A DNA stretch of 64,000 bases from Dokdonella fugitiva (GTDB lineage: Bacteria; Pseudomonadota; Gammaproteobacteria; Xanthomonadales; Rhodanobacteraceae), in NCBI RefSeq assembly GCF_014138265.1, contig NZ_JACGXL010000008.1, positions 124,001 through 188,000 of the forward strand, in the 5' to 3' direction. The notes below the pieces were generated by a model. That model made no database searches. It was given only the letters and a program-made list of their open reading frames with translations, and had not been told where the DNA came from. Each line of letters starts with the position of its first letter. Position 1 is the first letter of the stretch. Positions 8,354 through 16,028 of this stretch are shown in pieces. The translations under genes and the position numbers were made by a program.

Positions 8354-8386
8354 GGTCGCTAAAGATTCCGACAGCACCCCGCCGCG
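8354..8386 (+). promoter_or_regulatory. Promoter-like element with GGTCGCTAAAG core, second copy
   Basis: GGTCGCTAAAGATTCCGACA (start 8354) repeats the element at 1988, including the following GACAGCnCCCC tract. It lies 50-80 bp ahead of the small cysteine-rich gene. A weak sigma-28-like spacing (TAAA-N15) is present, but the -10 half is not convincing. Confidence 0.3.
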
Positions 8387-8434
8387 GATCGGCGCACACT
8401 TCACCCCTCATCCACACCACCATCGGAGCCTGCC

Positions 8435-8584
8435 ATGACCCAGAAGACCTGCGCCGCCTGCGACTGCCCGCTCGACGACACCGCGATCAACGTGAAGCTC
8501 GGCGGGCGCACCGTCGAGGTGTGCTGCGAGGAGTGCGCGACCAAGCTCAAGGAAGCCTACGTCTCGGCGTCGACGAAGGAGTGA
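8435..8584 (+). CDS. Small cysteine-rich (YHS/TRASH-like) protein
   Basis: A 49-residue protein with paired cysteines: CAACDC near the N-terminus and VCCEECATKLKEA near the C-terminus. The spacing and the CC-x-x-C-A-x-K tail resemble YHS/TRASH metal-binding domains, so a zinc- or copper-binding role is inferred. Codon use fits the genome (third positions almost all G or C) and GGAGCC precedes the ATG, although the Shine-Dalgarno match is weak. The promoter-like site at 8354 lies upstream. It could act alone or as a metallochaperone; no partner gene is adjacent. Confidence 0.7.
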   Translation: MTQKTCAACDCPLDDTAINVKLGGRTVEVCCEECATKLKEAYVSASTKE

Positions 8585-8719
8585 GTTCGGCGGAATCCGT
8601 AGCCTCGTCGCGCGATCGCATCGGGATCGCGCGATGGGCTCGCGGCTCCGTGTCGAACACGGTTCGCCGATGCGCGCATTCGTCCCGTGCGGCGTGGCGT
8701 GTTCGCCGAGCCTCCGCGC

Positions 8720-9661
8720 TCAGCGCGCGGCGGCCGGCGGGGGCTCCTCGAGCATCGTCGCCGACGGTACGAAGAACAGCGTCCCCGTGACCGCTGTGCT
8801 GAAGTCGAGCAGGCGATCGTAGTTGCCGGGCGGGCGGCCGACGAACATGTTGACGAGCATCTGCTCGATGCGTGCGGGCGAGCGCGCGTAGCCGCAGAAG
8901 TAGGTGCCGTGCTCGCGCTTCGCCGCGTCGCCGAACGGCATGTTGTCGCGCACGATCTTCAGCTCCTCGCCGTCCTCCTCGATCGTGGTCAGCGCGCTGT
9001 GCGCGTAGCTCGGCTTGGTCGCGTCGTCCATCTCGATGTCGGACAGCTTGCTGCGGCCGATGAAGCCCTCCTGCTGCTCGACCGGCACGCGGTTCCAGCG
9101 CTCGACGTCGTGCAGGTACTTCTGCACGATCACGTAGCTGCCTCCGGCGAACGCGGCGTCCTCGTCGCCGATGAGCGTCGCGTCGAGCGCTTCCTGCGCG
9201 ACCGGGTTCTCGGTGCCGTCGACGAAACCGAGCAGGTCGCGGCTGTCGTAGTAGCGGAAGCCGTGCACCTCGTCGGCCGCGGCGACCGCGTCGCCGAGGC
9301 GCTGCATGAGCTGCGTCGCGAGTTCGAAGCACGCGTCCATCGCCGACGCGCGGATGTGGAACAGGAGGTCGCCCGGGGTCGACGGCGCGTGGTGCTGGCC
9401 GCGCACTTCGCGGAACGGATGCAGACCCGCGGGCCGCGGACCGGCGAACAGGCGATCCCACACCTCCGAACCGACGCCGACCACGCACGACAACGCACCT
9501 TCGGGGTTGCGGAAACCGACCGCGCGCACGAGCCCGGCGACGTCGCCGAAGAGTTCGCGCACGCGATCGAGGTGCGCGGGCGCGCGATCGAGCGTGACGA
9601 CGAGGAAGATCGCCGAGCGGGTCAGCGGCGCGACGACCGCTTGCGGGACGGGTGCGGACAC
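8720..9661 (-). CDS. Dyp-type peroxidase
   Basis: A 313-residue haem peroxidase of the dye-decolorising family, close to the YfeX type in length. The hallmark GxxDG motif is present as GFVDGTENP with Asp148 as the distal acid, and the likely proximal haem ligand is His221 in KPSYAHSAL. There is no Tat or Sec signal, so the protein is predicted to be cytoplasmic, where YfeX-like enzymes oxidise porphyrinogens or dyes with H2O2. The gene ends close to the mscS-like gene but is transcribed separately; both lie on the minus strand with a 28-bp gap between this start and the stop of the upstream channel gene, so co-transcription is plausible. Confidence 0.92.
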   Translation of the reverse strand: MSAPVPQAVVAPLTRSAIFLVVTLDRAPAHLDRVRELFGDVAGLVRAVGFRNPEGALSCVVGVGSEVWDRLFAGPRPAGLHPFREVRGQHHAPSTPGDLLFHIRASAMDACFELATQLMQRLGDAVAAADEVHGFRYYDSRDLLGFVDGTENPVAQEALDATLIGDEDAAFAGGSYVIVQKYLHDVERWNRVPVEQQEGFIGRSKLSDIEMDDATKPSYAHSALTTIEEDGEELKIVRDNMPFGDAAKREHGTYFCGYARSPARIEQMLVNMFVGRPPGNYDRLLDFSTAVTGTLFFVPSATMLEEPPPAAAR

Positions 9662-9689
9662 GGGAGCTCCTGGGATGGGGTATCGCTCA

Positions 9690-10238
9690 CTACGCGCTGG
9701 GCGCTGCGGGGGTCTTCGCGATGCGCAGCACCGCGCTGTTCATCATCACGTTGTTCGGCACGACGAGGTCATTGCCGTCGGCGTCGACGAGCACGGTGAA
9801 CGCGAGCGAGATGAGCTTCACCTTCGCCGGGATCACGCCGACCGGGCTGTACAGGCGCACCTCGTCGCCGACGCGCAGCGCGTGCGACATGACCAGCGAC
9901 AGGCCCGCGATGAGGTTGCCGAGCGTGTCCTGCGCGGCGAGCCCGACCACGATCGACAGCACGCTCGCGCCCGCGAGCAGCGCGGTGCCGACCGCGCGCA
10001 GCGCCGGGATCATGTGCGCGAACAGCACGAGGCCGAACAGGTAGACGAGCCATTGCACGAGCGTGCTCGCGAAGCGCAGCGCGGTGACATCGGTGAGGCG
10101 CTCGCCGATGCGGCGCGTCGCACGCCGCACGAGCACGTTGACGAGCGCGGCGAGCGCGAACACGAGCACGCCGAGCGCCGCCGCACCGGCGATCGAATCG
10201 CGCTCCAGCAGCCGCGTGGCGGCGATGAGGTGATCCAT
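9690..10238 (-). CDS. Small MscS-family mechanosensitive channel
   Basis: A 182-residue membrane protein with three hydrophobic segments at about 18-38, 56-76 and 84-112. The last is the pore-lining MscS helix (SVLSIVVGLAAQDTLGNLIAGL), followed by a short beta domain (VGDEVRLYSPVGVIPAKVKLISLAFTVLVD and NDLVVPNNVMM). It lacks the C-terminal cytoplasmic vestibule of E. coli MscS (286 aa), as do other short MscS homologues. It is expected to release solutes on hypo-osmotic shock. The ATG at 10236-10238 was chosen; upstream in-frame sequence is repeat DNA. The Dyp peroxidase gene follows 28 bp downstream. Confidence 0.88.
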   Translation of the reverse strand: MDHLIAATRLLERDSIAGAAALGVLVFALAALVNVLVRRATRRIGERLTDVTALRFASTLVQWLVYLFGLVLFAHMIPALRAVGTALLAGASVLSIVVGLAAQDTLGNLIAGLSLVMSHALRVGDEVRLYSPVGVIPAKVKLISLAFTVLVDADGNDLVVPNNVMMNSAVLRIAKTPAAPSA

Positions 10239-10361
10239 GGCGCGTCGGTTCCGTCGCGGGAAAGGCGGCGTCGTGCCGGTTGTCGTGGCGGCATCATAGC
10301 GACGGGTATTCGCGCACGGTAGGCGTGCGGCAGGAGCGCAGCGCGTGCGCGACCCCGCACC

Positions 10362-10885
10362 CCCTCTCCCGCTTGCGGGAGAGGGTTGGGGTGAGGGCGA
10401 TCGGAGCGAGGCATGCCGTGCAGAAGCGCTCCACCGCGATCGTGGTCGCGACATGCGGCTCGCGTGGCGCACCGGAGAGGTGAAATTGCCGCTCGCGGCG
10501 CGCATACGCGAGCGCCGAGATGTCCCCCTCTCCCGCAAGCGAAAGATGTTCCCCCTCTCCCGCTTGCGGGAGAGGGCTGGGGTGAGGGCCATCGGAGCGA
10601 GGCATGGCGCCTGAAAGCGTCCTCCGTCGCGATCGTCGTCGCGCCGCCTGACTCGTGCGATGCATCGCTTCGGGTCCCGCCGTGCGATGCATCGCTCCGG
10701 GTTTCCCTCACCCGCGCCTGCGGCGCGACCTCTCCCGCAGGCGGGAGAGGTGAAATCAGGCGGTGACGCGCGTACGCGAACGCGAGATGTCCCCCTCTAC
10801 CGCAAACGAAAGATGTTCCCCCTCTCCCGCTTGCGGGAGAGGGCCGGGGGGAGGGCCATCGGAGCGAAGCACCGCGCGCAAACGA
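10362..10885. repeat. Cluster of CTCTCCCGC-type composite palindromes
   Basis: At least four hairpins of the family occur here (near 10368, 10555, 10728 and 10818). Several are followed by GGGTGAGGGCnATCGGAGCG and an intervening GATGTCCCCCTCT..CGAAAGATGTTCC segment that itself is repeated (10520 and 10790). The direct repeat GTGCGATGCATCGCTnCGGG also occurs twice (about 10655 and 10682). This fills the 734-bp gap between the divergent mscS-like and cbpA genes; no gene is supported. Confidence 0.7.
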
Positions 10886-10972
10886 CGCATGCGGCCATCG
10901 GTCGCATGGCGTGGACGCGCCGCCGCCGTCGCGCTATACCGGCAACGCTGGATCGCGAAGGAGACCGCACCG

Positions 10973-11878
10973 GTGGCCAACCCCTACACCGTCCTCGGCG
11001 TCGAGCCGGGCGCGAGCGCGGCAGACATCACCAAGGCCTACCGCCGCCTCGCGCGCAAGCTGCATCCGGACCTTAACCCCGGCGACAAGGCCGCCGAGGA
11101 GCGGTTCAAGGATGTCGCCAACGCGTATCGCCTGCTCAACGACGCGGACAAGCGCCGCCGCTTCGACGCCGGCGAGATCGACGAGAGCGGCGCCGAGCGG
11201 CCGCAGCAGCGCTACTACCGCGACTACGCGGGCTCGCAGCAGGCCGACGGCTACGGCAACGACGACGGTTACGCGGATTTCGCCGAAGGTGACGACGTCT
11301 TCGCGGACCTGCTGCGTCGCGCGCGCCAGGCGCGCGCGAGCCAGCCCGGTCACGACCTCCGCTACCGCCTGCCGGTTTCCCTCGCCGATGCGATCAGCGG
11401 CGCGAAGCGTCGCCTCGAACTGCCGTCCGGCGACACGCTCGACGTGACGATCCCGCCCGGCATCGTCGACGGCCAGATCCTGCGCCTCAAGGGCAAGGGC
11501 GAACCCGGCGGCAGCGCGAAAGCGCCCGCGGGCGACGCACTGATCGAACTCGAGGTACTCGACGACCCGCGCTTCACGCGCGAAGGCGACGACCTCACCT
11601 ACGAGCTGCCCGTGTCCCTGCGCGAAGCCGTGCTCGGCGAACGCGTGCGCGTGCCGACGCCGACCGGCGAAGTGACGATGACCGTGCCGCCCGATTCCAA
11701 CAGCGGCACGAAGCTGCGCCTCAAGGGCCACGGCGCACCGCGTCGCGGCGGCGGGCGCGGCGACCAGTTCGTGCGACTCAAAATCGTGTTCCCGCGCGGC
11801 GACGCCGCGCTGCGCGAATTCGTCTCGACCTGGGATGCCGGCAAGGCGTTCAACCCGCGCGAGGAGTCCGCCCGATGA
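10973..11878 (+). CDS. cbpA: DnaJ-family co-chaperone CbpA
   Basis: A 301-residue co-chaperone starting at GTG 10973, supported by AAGGAGA at 10958-10964. The J-domain occupies residues 1-70 with an intact HPD motif ([10 protein letters not shown]). A linker rich in Tyr, Gly and Asp follows (about 75-120), then two DnaJ C-terminal beta-sandwich domains (from about [12 protein letters not shown]). There is no zinc-finger (CxxCxGxG) domain, which separates CbpA from DnaJ. It stimulates DnaK ATPase and binds curved DNA in E. coli. Its stop codon overlaps the start of the next gene, a CbpM-like regulator, as in the classical cbpA-cbpM operon. Confidence 0.9.
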   Translation: MANPYTVLGVEPGASAADITKAYRRLARKLHPDLNPGDKAAEERFKDVANAYRLLNDADKRRRFDAGEIDESGAERPQQRYYRDYAGSQQADGYGNDDGYADFAEGDDVFADLLRRARQARASQPGHDLRYRLPVSLADAISGAKRRLELPSGDTLDVTIPPGIVDGQILRLKGKGEPGGSAKAPAGDALIELEVLDDPRFTREGDDLTYELPVSLREAVLGERVRVPTPTGEVTMTVPPDSNSGTKLRLKGHGAPRRGGGRGDQFVRLKIVFPRGDAALREFVSTWDAGKAFNPREESAR

Positions 11879-12345
11879 TGATCGACCTCGAACAATTCCT
11901 CGCCGAGTCCGGCATCGACGGCGTCGTGCTCGAGCGCTGGTATGCGCGAGAATGGATCGTCGCGGGACGCGGCGTGCTCGCGCCGGGGGACGCGTCGGCG
12001 CGGAGCACGGCGTCAGCGAGCGGCGCCGCGTCGGCAAGTGGCGCCGCGCGTGTCGCATCGGGAAGCGGCGTCACGCGTGCCGCATCGGCAAGCGGCGCCT
12101 CGCGTGCGGCATCAGGAAGCAACGACGCGCATGCCGCGGATGATGCCGCGGCACGCATCGGCGAACCGCGCAGCGAAATCTCCGACATCGACGCGGCCCG
12201 CGCCGTGTTCATCCGCGACCTGCAAGGCGACTTCGGCGTCAACGACGAAGGCATCGACCTCGTGCTCCACCTCGTCGACCAGGTGCACGGTCTGCGTCGC
12301 GCGCTCGCGGTGTTGCGCGACGAGTTCGGCGCGTCGCGCGGTTGA
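11875..12345 (+). CDS. cbpM: CbpM-like chaperone modulator with a repeat insertion
   Basis: A 156-residue protein overlapping the end of cbpA by four bases (ATGA). The N-terminus ([26 protein letters not shown]) and the C-terminus ([43 protein letters not shown]) match the MerR-like CbpM family that inhibits the CbpA J-domain; E. coli CbpM is about 101 residues. The extra ~50 residues in the middle are low-complexity Ala/Ser/Gly built from four 9-residue units encoded by 27-nt tandem repeats at 12028-12135. The insertion should be a flexible loop between the two functional helical parts. Confidence 0.82.
   Translation: MMIDLEQFLAESGIDGVVLERWYAREWIVAGRGVLAPGDASARSTASASGAASASGAARVASGSGVTRAASASGASRAASGSNDAHAADDAAARIGEPRSEISDIDAARAVFIRDLQGDFGVNDEGIDLVLHLVDQVHGLRRALAVLRDEFGASRG
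12028..12135 (+). repeat. Four tandem 27-bp coding repeats inside cbpM
   Basis: In-frame units at 12028, 12055, 12082 and 12109 encode [27 protein letters not shown] and ASGSNDAHA. An incomplete related unit precedes them. The repeats are imperfect at DNA level, so this is not a very recent expansion. Confidence 0.8.
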
Positions 12346-12393
12346 GTGACCCTTGCGGCGTGACGCGCAAGCGCGCCGACTTCGTGCGAGCCC

Positions 12394-12680
12394 TGTAGGA
12401 GCGGCGGAAGCCGCGATGCTTCCCGCCGATCACCTCTCCCGCTCGCGGGAGAGGTCGCGCCGCAGGCGCGGGTGAGGGAAACCCGGAGCGCAGCGCTCCG
12501 ACGAAAAACGCCCACGTGCCAGAGGAACCCACGCGCCTTCGTGCGCATACCAGCGGGAGCGGGTTCAGCCGCGAAGCACGCTCCTGGCGCCCTCAGCCGC
12601 GATGCGCTTCACCGTCACCTCTCCCGCTCGCGGGAGAGGTCGCGCCGCAGGCGCGGGTGAGGGAAACCCGGAGCGCCGCG
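12394..12680. repeat. Mixed REP-like palindromes downstream of cbpM
   Basis: One GTAGGAGCGGCGGAAGCCGC element (12395) is followed by two copies of the composite CTCTCCCGC..GCGGGAGAG / CGCGCCGCAGGCGCG / GGGTGAGGGAAACCCGGAGC repeat, at about 12431-12489 and 12617-12675. No gene is evident. Confidence 0.65.
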
Positions 12681-12717
12681 CCCGACGACGTATGCAACAT
12701 TCCTACCGCCGCCGCGA

Positions 12718-13090
12718 TGCGCCTCCCAGCCCCATCCATGCGCCTCCAACCCGCACCGATCCCGCTCCAAGTCGCACGCATGCGCCTCCCGATGCGCACT
12801 CTTGCGACTCCGAGCGCCATCGTTGCGACTTCGCGCGGCACCGGAGCGACTCGGAACGGCATCGCTGCGACTTCGACCCGCACCGTTGCGACCCCAAACC
12901 GCACGCGTGCCGCTTCAACCCGCACCTCTGCGACTCCCGACCCGCAACGTTGCCGCTCCAACCCGCACCGGTCCCCCTCGAAGTCGCACGCATGCCGCCC
13001 GAACCCGCATCGCTGCCGCTCGAACCCGCACCGCTGCGCCTCCAAACGGCACCGCAGGCGCGCCGACCCCCACGCACGCCGCCGCAACCC
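12718..13090. repeat. Degenerate 21-bp tandem repeat array
   Basis: About eighteen imperfect units of 21 bp follow each other, with a core close to CCGCACCGCTGCGACTC. Examples begin at CGCCATCGTTGCGACTTCG, CGGCATCGCTGCGACTTCG and CCGCACCGTTGCGACCCCA. Since 21 is a multiple of three, all frames on both strands stay open and translate to heptapeptide repeats (one plus-strand frame gives HRCD-type units). I see no ribosome-binding site or conserved domain and call it a non-coding tandem array. Confidence 0.65.
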
Positions 13091-13138
13091 GCATCACCGC
13101 ACCCACGCGTGCGGCACATTCCCCAAATCCCGGGCATG

Positions 13139-13162
13139 AAAAAAGCCGCATCGCTGCGGCTT
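13139..13162 (-). terminator. Rho-independent terminator for the 155-aa gene
   Basis: Read on the minus strand, the perfect stem GCCGCA-gcga-TGCGGC is followed by six T residues. It lies about 28 bp beyond the stop of the minus-strand gene at 13190. It is the clearest intrinsic terminator in the window. Confidence 0.85.
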
Positions 13163-13189
13163 CAGTTTCCACACCGGTAACGCCCCGCG

Positions 13190-13657
13190 CTACGCGGCTT
13201 GCGCCTCCGTCGATCGCGCCTTCTTGGCGAAGCGCGACCCGAGCGACGCACGCAGACCCTCCAGGCTCTGGTTGCGACCCGACACCTTGAGCAGAGCATA
13301 CCCCTGCAGCGCCGTCGACATGATGTCGCTACCCAGCGCCACCTCCGTATCCGAAGCCCGCGCCGACAACCGCGCCAGGCGCTGCAGGCGCGGACGCAGC
13401 GCATCCAAGGTCGCAAGATCCAGCTCCGCCTCCGGCAAGCCGAGACCCGGATTCACCACCTGCGGGTTCTGCCCCAGCAGCGACAACGTCTGCCGGCAAA
13501 ACGCCTCGGACTTGTCGCCCATCCGCGGCACCGTGCGACGCTGCTGCGGACTCAGCGACACCATCCCCGCGAGGTTGCTTTCCAGCGCCGCCAGCGCCGC
13601 ATCCACGGCGGCGATCTGGTCGGAGGTGAGGTTCATCGAAACGAGGTTCTGCGTCAT
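13190..13657 (-). CDS. Conserved hypothetical protein, 155 aa
   Basis: A soluble helical protein of 155 residues starting MTQNLVSMNLTSDQIAAVD. It includes GMVSLSPQQRRTVPRMGDKSEAFCRQT and ends with a long helical segment (LRPRLQRLARLSARASDTEVALGSDIM). I recognise this as a recurrent bacterial hypothetical family without an assigned function. There are no membrane segments or signal peptide. GGGAGAGAG precedes the ATG at 13655-13657, and a strong terminator follows. It marks the left edge of the defence island on the same strand, but its GC-rich codon use is that of the core genome. Confidence 0.75.
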   Translation of the reverse strand: MTQNLVSMNLTSDQIAAVDAALAALESNLAGMVSLSPQQRRTVPRMGDKSEAFCRQTLSLLGQNPQVVNPGLGLPEAELDLATLDALRPRLQRLARLSARASDTEVALGSDIMSTALQGYALLKVSGRNQSLEGLRASLGSRFAKKARSTEAQAA

Positions 13658-13784
13658 AGCTACTCTCTCCCAGTTCCAAGGGTGATCCCGTCCAGGCCCC
13701 GATGGCTCGGGCGGGGTGCCTTGCGGCACGGGAGGGATTGGAACAGGGGGTGATCTCAAATCCTGCGACGTAACGCGAACATGG

Positions 13785-14270
13785 TCAGCCGAGGTCCGAA
13801 TCTTCCTTGACCGTGGGGTCCTGCAGCCATCGATCGATCAGCTGCCAAGATATCCCCGCGCGATCGTTCAGAACGGAAATCGTGTCCGTCATTGTCAGCT
13901 TTTCCCAATCCTTGGGGTTCGTGACCAGATCGGCGTAGTGGCCCAGTACTTCGATCTTCCGAAAATGCCGGAACCAGGCGCCAATCGCCGCTTCGGGCTC
14001 CCTGACGTAATTATACTCGCCCACAACCCGCACGAGCGCGGTCGGATGGTGATGGGCAATGATCAGAACGATGTCGCCGATGGCCATCTCGTGCGCAAAG
14101 TCCCAGTAGTCCCTTTGGTCCTGCGGGATGCTCTCGCGGCTGACGTCCGTGAGGTCGCCCGGTGGATTCTCGAAGTCGAGCCCGATGTAACCCAGCCCGA
14201 GGGACAACATCGCATGTTTCACCGATCGAGCACTGTCCGCTGGGTGAAGCTGCATTCGCCAATATCTCAT
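13785..14270 (-). CDS. PUA/EVE-like small protein downstream of a DUF262 nuclease
   Basis: A 161-residue protein opening MRYWRMQLHP. Its core pattern is FAHEMAIGDIVLIIAHHHPTA, then VRVVGEYNYV, then WFRHFRKIEVLGHYA. This order (GD-hydrophobic strand, V-x-G-x-Y, then HFRKIEVL) resembles PUA-like/EVE domains that read modified bases and are often fused to or encoded beside modification-dependent nucleases. The assignment rests on pattern only. It starts 13 bp after the DUF262 gene, with GGGAGGGAG as ribosome site, so the two are co-transcribed and likely partners. It ends the six-gene restriction operon. Base composition is lower in GC than in the flanking genes. Confidence 0.65.
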   Translation of the reverse strand: MRYWRMQLHPADSARSVKHAMLSLGLGYIGLDFENPPGDLTDVSRESIPQDQRDYWDFAHEMAIGDIVLIIAHHHPTALVRVVGEYNYVREPEAAIGAWFRHFRKIEVLGHYADLVTNPKDWEKLTMTDTISVLNDRAGISWQLIDRWLQDPTVKEDSDLG

Positions 14271-14283
14271 CGCTCCCTCCCGC

Positions 14284-15996
14284 TCATTGGCCGTGTGTGC
14301 CTACTTCGACGAACTGGTTCAGTCTGTCGGCGACTCGCTTGCGACGCTCGCGAAGAAACTCTCTGTATGAGGAGATCCTCAGCAGATCATGGTCGGTCGG
14401 GATGCATTGGGCGTCGAATGCGCTCTGCCCTGCGTTCTGCACGAAGGCTTGCAAGTATTGATCGGGTGACTTGTCGCTGATCTGTCGGTTCGTCTTTCCG
14501 GAGATGAACGACAGATTGGCGATGTCATCCGCGTCACGCGCACTGTAGTCCGCTGCCTTGAGCACGGCTTTCGGAAATATGTGATGGAACTGCAGTCGAT
14601 GGCTGGTCCCCCAATGATCCAGCGAGATGCGGAGATTCGATCGCCAGTCCTTGGCTCCAGCATCGTTGAAGGCGAGGAACATCGTCTTGAAGATGGCGCT
14701 GCGTTGATTGCGACCTTCCAGTTCCTCGGGCGTCACATCGAGGCGGCCGACCTGAAGACGCAGTCGCTCGATCATCTCGGACACGCCGCCCTTCTGGCGA
14801 AGCGAAGCGAGATCCTGATCCAGCAGTGTTTCGCTGGAGCCGCGCGAGAAACGGCCCTTCAGATTCGACACTAACGTCCAGAAGCGGAGCTTGGCTGCTT
14901 CTTCGGGCGTGAGGTTGTAGTCCCGCTTGGCGCCGAAGAAGGCGAGGGCGATGAGGATGAAGGGCGACGACAACAGCGCTGGGCTGGTGATACCCACATT
15001 GCTGCGAATGAAGTTCAATGCGAACTCCATACCTCGGACGCTGTCGATCCACGCGGCCTGCAGGGTCGCTAGTGACAGCCCCGCTACGGTCTGGAATCGC
15101 GACTGACCTGTGGCGAATGCCACGAGATTCTTCAGGTGGATGCCAAGGTCGAGATCGAAGCCTTTGTCGGCACACGCCTTCTGAAAGGCAAGGAACGTCG
15201 CCAAAGAGTTGCGCCACTTGGCAGTAATCTGTGCCAAGGCCAAGTCCGAGCTTCTCAGCTTCGCTCCGAGAGAATTGACACGAACGAATATCTCGGTGAC
15301 CTCGTCATAGCCGAGCGTCCGCTCGAGCACGTCCATTCGATAGACATACCGACGTACGCCACGAAGGCGGGCCAAGCGAGCGCTGTACTTCTCAAGCCTC
15401 GGGTCATCCATGCTGCTGACGCCGGCGGCCTTGAGCAGCGCCGTATCGCCTTGGCTCTTGAACACGTCGGAAACGCGCACCCAGTTCGGCAGAAGCTCCA
15501 GCTTCTTGGTCGCAACGACGAAAGCTCGCTTGTTCAGACGAGCCATCAGTTCATCCTCGCTGGCATCCTCCTCGCCTTGCTCGGGCGCATCGTCGTCGAT
15601 GTCCGCCTCTTCGTCGACTTCCGTCACGAAGGCCAGTTCGTCCGGGTGCTCCAGATTGAAGAGAAGATCGATGGGCTTCTTGCGGTGGCGCACCTTTACG
15701 GGTTCGCCGCGAATCACGGCTGACAGGGAGGTGAGTCGTTGTTGGCCATCGAGAAGTAACCGAGTCGTCTGATATGGACTCGCTTGCTGAGAGACGCCGA
15801 ATTCGCGCAATGGCACAGCTTCATCGGTTTCCCATAGCAGAATCGCGCCGGAGGGATATCCGCGATAGAGCGAGTCGATGAGATCTCGGACGCGAGTCGA
15901 TTGCCACACGTATTGACGCTGCATTTCGGGCAGGCGCAACTCGCCGCGTTCGATCATTCCCACGAGCTCTTCGACCGTAGCTTCTGCTTTCGCCAT
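14284..15996 (-). CDS. DUF262/HNH nuclease (GmrSD/SspE-like)
   Basis: A 570-residue protein. The N-terminal DUF262 (ParB-like NTPase/nicking) domain carries the hallmark DGQQR at residues 83-87 and FVRVNSLGAKLRSSDLALA further on. An acidic linker (about 125-150) separates parts of this domain. The C-terminus has an HNH-type site, LQFHHIFPKA with His471-His472 and Asn494. This order is that of GmrSD, BrxU and SspE enzymes, which restrict phage DNA carrying modified bases or act with phosphorothioation systems. It starts 32 bp after hsdR in the same operon, and a PUA/EVE-like gene follows. I infer a second DNA-modification-sensing restriction activity added to a type I system. Confidence 0.85.
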   Translation of the reverse strand: MAKAEATVEELVGMIERGELRLPEMQRQYVWQSTRVRDLIDSLYRGYPSGAILLWETDEAVPLREFGVSQQASPYQTTRLLLDGQQRLTSLSAVIRGEPVKVRHRKKPIDLLFNLEHPDELAFVTEVDEEADIDDDAPEQGEEDASEDELMARLNKRAFVVATKKLELLPNWVRVSDVFKSQGDTALLKAAGVSSMDDPRLEKYSARLARLRGVRRYVYRMDVLERTLGYDEVTEIFVRVNSLGAKLRSSDLALAQITAKWRNSLATFLAFQKACADKGFDLDLGIHLKNLVAFATGQSRFQTVAGLSLATLQAAWIDSVRGMEFALNFIRSNVGITSPALLSSPFILIALAFFGAKRDYNLTPEEAAKLRFWTLVSNLKGRFSRGSSETLLDQDLASLRQKGGVSEMIERLRLQVGRLDVTPEELEGRNQRSAIFKTMFLAFNDAGAKDWRSNLRISLDHWGTSHRLQFHHIFPKAVLKAADYSARDADDIANLSFISGKTNRQISDKSPDQYLQAFVQNAGQSAFDAQCIPTDHDLLRISSYREFLRERRKRVADRLNQFVEVGTHGQ

Positions 15997-16028
15997 TCTT
16001 CTCTCCCCTGATGCGACGTATCGGTTGC

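Noticed and set aside
7590-8438. Long plus-strand ORF across the repeat block
   Set aside because: Its peptide is built from the repeat ([20 protein letters not shown]), a familiar artefact of these palindromes.
12718-13090. Possible CRISPR array
   Set aside because: The 21-bp units are contiguous and degenerate, with no unique spacers, no conserved direct repeat of 25-40 bp and no cas genes.
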